A DNA stretch of 64,000 nt, from the NCBI GenBank assembly GCA_942491735.1, contig CALOCN010000001.1:434001-498000 (forward strand). Reading direction: 5' to 3'. Within the stretch, counting starts at the first letter, position 1. Each line of letters opens with the position of its first letter. The stretch is from CALOCN01 sp942491735 (GTDB lineage: Bacteria > Eisenbacteria > RBG-16-71-46 > JABDJR01). A program made the position numbers and the translations under genes. This document shows positions 62,661-64,000 of this stretch, one piece after another. A model generated the notes under the pieces. The model made no database searches and had not been told where the DNA came from. It worked only from the letters and a program-made list of their open reading frames with translations.

Positions 62661-63256
62661 GATGTCCCTCCACGGGTTTTCCCCTTCGTCTCATAGAGTC
62701 GGGAATGTCGTGGATGTTGGAGACGAAACCAGATCGTGCGCAGGGCCTCGCGGCACGTATGGAGCCGGCTGCGCGCGGTCTTGGCCTCGATCCCGCGGCT
62801 CTTGGCCATCTCGGCCAGACTGCGGCCCAGGACGTACTTCTCCAACACCAGGGCACGACAGCCTGCCTCCAGGTCCAGCAGGGCCCGGCGCAGGTCCAGG
62901 CCGACCGCGAGTTCCTCCAGGTTCAGGGCCCGTTCTTCGGTGATGGGCGTGTCGGCATCGAGCGGGAGGGCGGCGCGGACCCGGGCCAGATGCCGGAAGT
63001 AGGTCGTGCAGAGGTTGTGGATCGCACGGTCCACATAGGCCTCGGGGCGCCCCGTGAACTCGAAACCGGGCTTGCGCAGGGTGACCAGGAGTTGCGTCAC
63101 GAGGTCGGAGAGGAAGTCGTCCTCGATGCGGTCCCAGGCCCAGGCGCTGAAGCGTGGTGCGGCCACGGTGCGCACCCGGGCCCTGAGCCAGGCCAGCGCT
63201 TCCGGGGATCCGGTGGTGAGTCCCTCCCGCAGGGTTTCGGCCACGGGTCGGCTCAC
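62657..63256 (-). CDS. ECF-type RNA polymerase sigma factor
   Basis: 199 aa. Region 2 about 40-100 ('DFLSDLVTQLLVTL', 'EAYVDRAIHNLCTTYFRHLA'); region 4 about 120-180 ('ALVLEKYVLGRSLAEMAKSR' then 'KTARSRLHTCREAL', the helix-turn-helix). It lacks a region 3/1, as in ECF factors. ATGA overlaps join it to the CHAT gene upstream and the anti-sigma gene downstream, so all three are coupled. Target promoters cannot be read from this window. Confidence 0.88.
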   Translation of the reverse strand: MSRPVAETLREGLTTGSPEALAWLRARVRTVAAPRFSAWAWDRIEDDFLSDLVTQLLVTLRKPGFEFTGRPEAYVDRAIHNLCTTYFRHLARVRAALPLDADTPITEERALNLEELAVGLDLRRALLDLEAGCRALVLEKYVLGRSLAEMAKSRGIEAKTARSRLHTCREALRTIWFRLQHPRHSRLYETKGKTRGGTS

Positions 63257-64000
63257 ATCCCCTCCAGGACCAGAGCGGACCAGGTTCGCGGGTGGGTCTG
63301 GCCGAAAGCCATTGCCGCGCCTTCACGCGCGGCCAGCAAGGCCAGTCGCAGCGCCTCGTCCCGGGGAGTTCCGCCCAGCCAGGCGGCGTAGAAAGCCAGC
63401 ACGTGATCGGGCTGCGTTTCATCGTCCACGTCCCACAGGGTGGCCAGGCTCGAACCCGCTCCGGCGATCCAGGCGGCGGAGGTCAGGCTCAAGAGGTCCG
63501 GCATGTTGCCCCGCGACGGACCCAGCGCCGTTCGGCACCCGCTGAAGCAGACCAGATCCACTCCTTCCAGCGGGAGCCGGGACAGCTCGTCCGCCGACAG
63601 CAGACCGTCCTCGCCGGCCCGGTTGTCCTCCGGGCGGGCCCGCGCCACTCCGGCAAGCTGGAGCCCGAGCAGGCTGAATGGATTGACCGGAGGCTCGGGA
63701 AGACACTCCGCATCCAGGGCGTAGGAGTGCGTGGCGAGGTGCAGGACCTGCACGTCCCCGGCCACCTCCTTGAGCCGGCTCTCGAACGCGTCGTGCCACT
63801 CCAGGAGCCGGTACTCCAGCCGGGGAAGCGTATCCACCAGCTCCCCCAGACGACGCATCTCGACATGGGTTCCATGCAGCAGGCGTCCCGGAGTGAAACA
63901 GGCCGAGGTCCCGGGTCCACGATGCTGCGGGGTTCCCGGCGGCTTGTTCCAGAGCTCCTCCTGGCGAAAGCCCGGGTACGCGGCATAGGCAGGGTTGCCG
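63253..64000 (-). CDS. CHAT-domain (caspase-like) protein, C-terminal part; 5' end outside window
   Basis: The frame is open to the last base, so the N-terminal part is missing; ATG 63858 is probably internal. The visible 248 residues form a CHAT domain: catalytic His in 'VLHLATHSYALDAE' and catalytic Cys in 'VDLVCFSGCRTALG' (usual form 'L-S-A-C-x-T-G-x-G'), then 'LTSAAWIAGAGSSLATLWDV' and 'AFYAAWLGGTPRDEAL'. CHAT proteases are related to separases and caspases and can act in conflict or signalling systems, often with N-terminal TPRs. Here it is encoded in a coupled unit with a sigma/anti-sigma pair, suggesting a role in that signalling. Confidence 0.85.
   Translation of the reverse strand, partial: GNPAYAAYPGFRQEELWNKPPGTPQHRGPGTSACFTPGRLLHGTHVEMRRLGELVDTLPRLEYRLLEWHDAFESRLKEVAGDVQVLHLATHSYALDAECLPEPPVNPFSLLGLQLAGVARARPEDNRAGEDGLLSADELSRLPLEGVDLVCFSGCRTALGPSRGNMPDLLSLTSAAWIAGAGSSLATLWDVDDETQPDHVLAFYAAWLGGTPRDEALRLALLAAREGAAMAFGQTHPRTWSALVLEGM

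Overview
The window is GC-rich bacterial chromosome, densely packed and mostly plus strand. I infer a Gram-negative of the FCB/candidate-phylum type (Eisenbacteria, Krumholzibacteriota or a relative). The basis is a V-type ATPase operon carrying a DUF2764 gene, a complete Na+-NQR, large secreted proteins ending in FlgD-like 'SGVYFYRL' domains, a lipoprotein multihaem cytochrome with TPRs, outer-membrane and RND components, and a CHAT/ECF-sigma pair. Taxonomy was not tested. No rRNA, tRNA, CRISPR array, phage or transposase gene was seen.

Layout. 1-7823: 2-oxoglutarate dehydrogenase/TCA block (sucD end, sucA, a CaCA cation antiporter, a small unknown gene, sucB, lpd). 7824-9086: an AT-rich gap and a lone AAA_14/DUF4143 ATPase. 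9276-16647: V-type ATPase operon in the order B-D-I-K-E-DUF2764-A. 16647-18648: an accessory segment bounded by two copies of the same 24-bp palindromic sequence; it holds a GT87-like membrane glycosyltransferase with a (CTCC)10 tract at its 5' end and a convergent nucleotidyltransferase pair. 18666-26571: a CBS-domain gene, then a divergent nqrABCDEF-apbE-nqrM operon. 26580-32188 (minus): octahaem/TPR lipoprotein, two SGNH-hydrolase paralogues and a beta-barrel protein. 32294-33895: DinB, DUF2269-like and SRPBCC genes. 34042-40819: tandem giant secreted paralogues. 40935-44897: Tat-type amidohydrolase, DinB, an AhpD-like gene with an in-frame UGA read as selenocysteine, YtoQ and a metallo-hydrolase. 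44917-46692 (minus): DUF885 peptidase-like protein. 46882-57843: RND adaptor and pump, a strongly folded intergenic element, an MgtC/DUF4010 membrane protein, a PhyH-cupin-cupin fusion and a second RND pump. 57947-64000 (minus): a third giant secreted protein, a zinc anti-sigma factor, an ECF sigma factor and a CHAT-domain protein cut by the window edge.

How it fits together. The dehydrogenase complex makes NADH, which Na+-NQR oxidises while exporting Na+. The V-ATPase c-ring (atpK) keeps the Q/Q/E residues that bind Na+ in the Enterococcus hirae ring, so a sodium circuit linking the two complexes is plausible. ApbE and NqrM, which flavinylate and mature NQR, are in the nqr operon.

The items most worth following are the CxxU AhpD-like selenoprotein with a downstream SECIS-like hairpin, the phase-variable glycosyltransferase, the repeat-bounded accessory segment, the folded 225-nt element at 51171-51398, and the mosaic tandem secreted paralogues.
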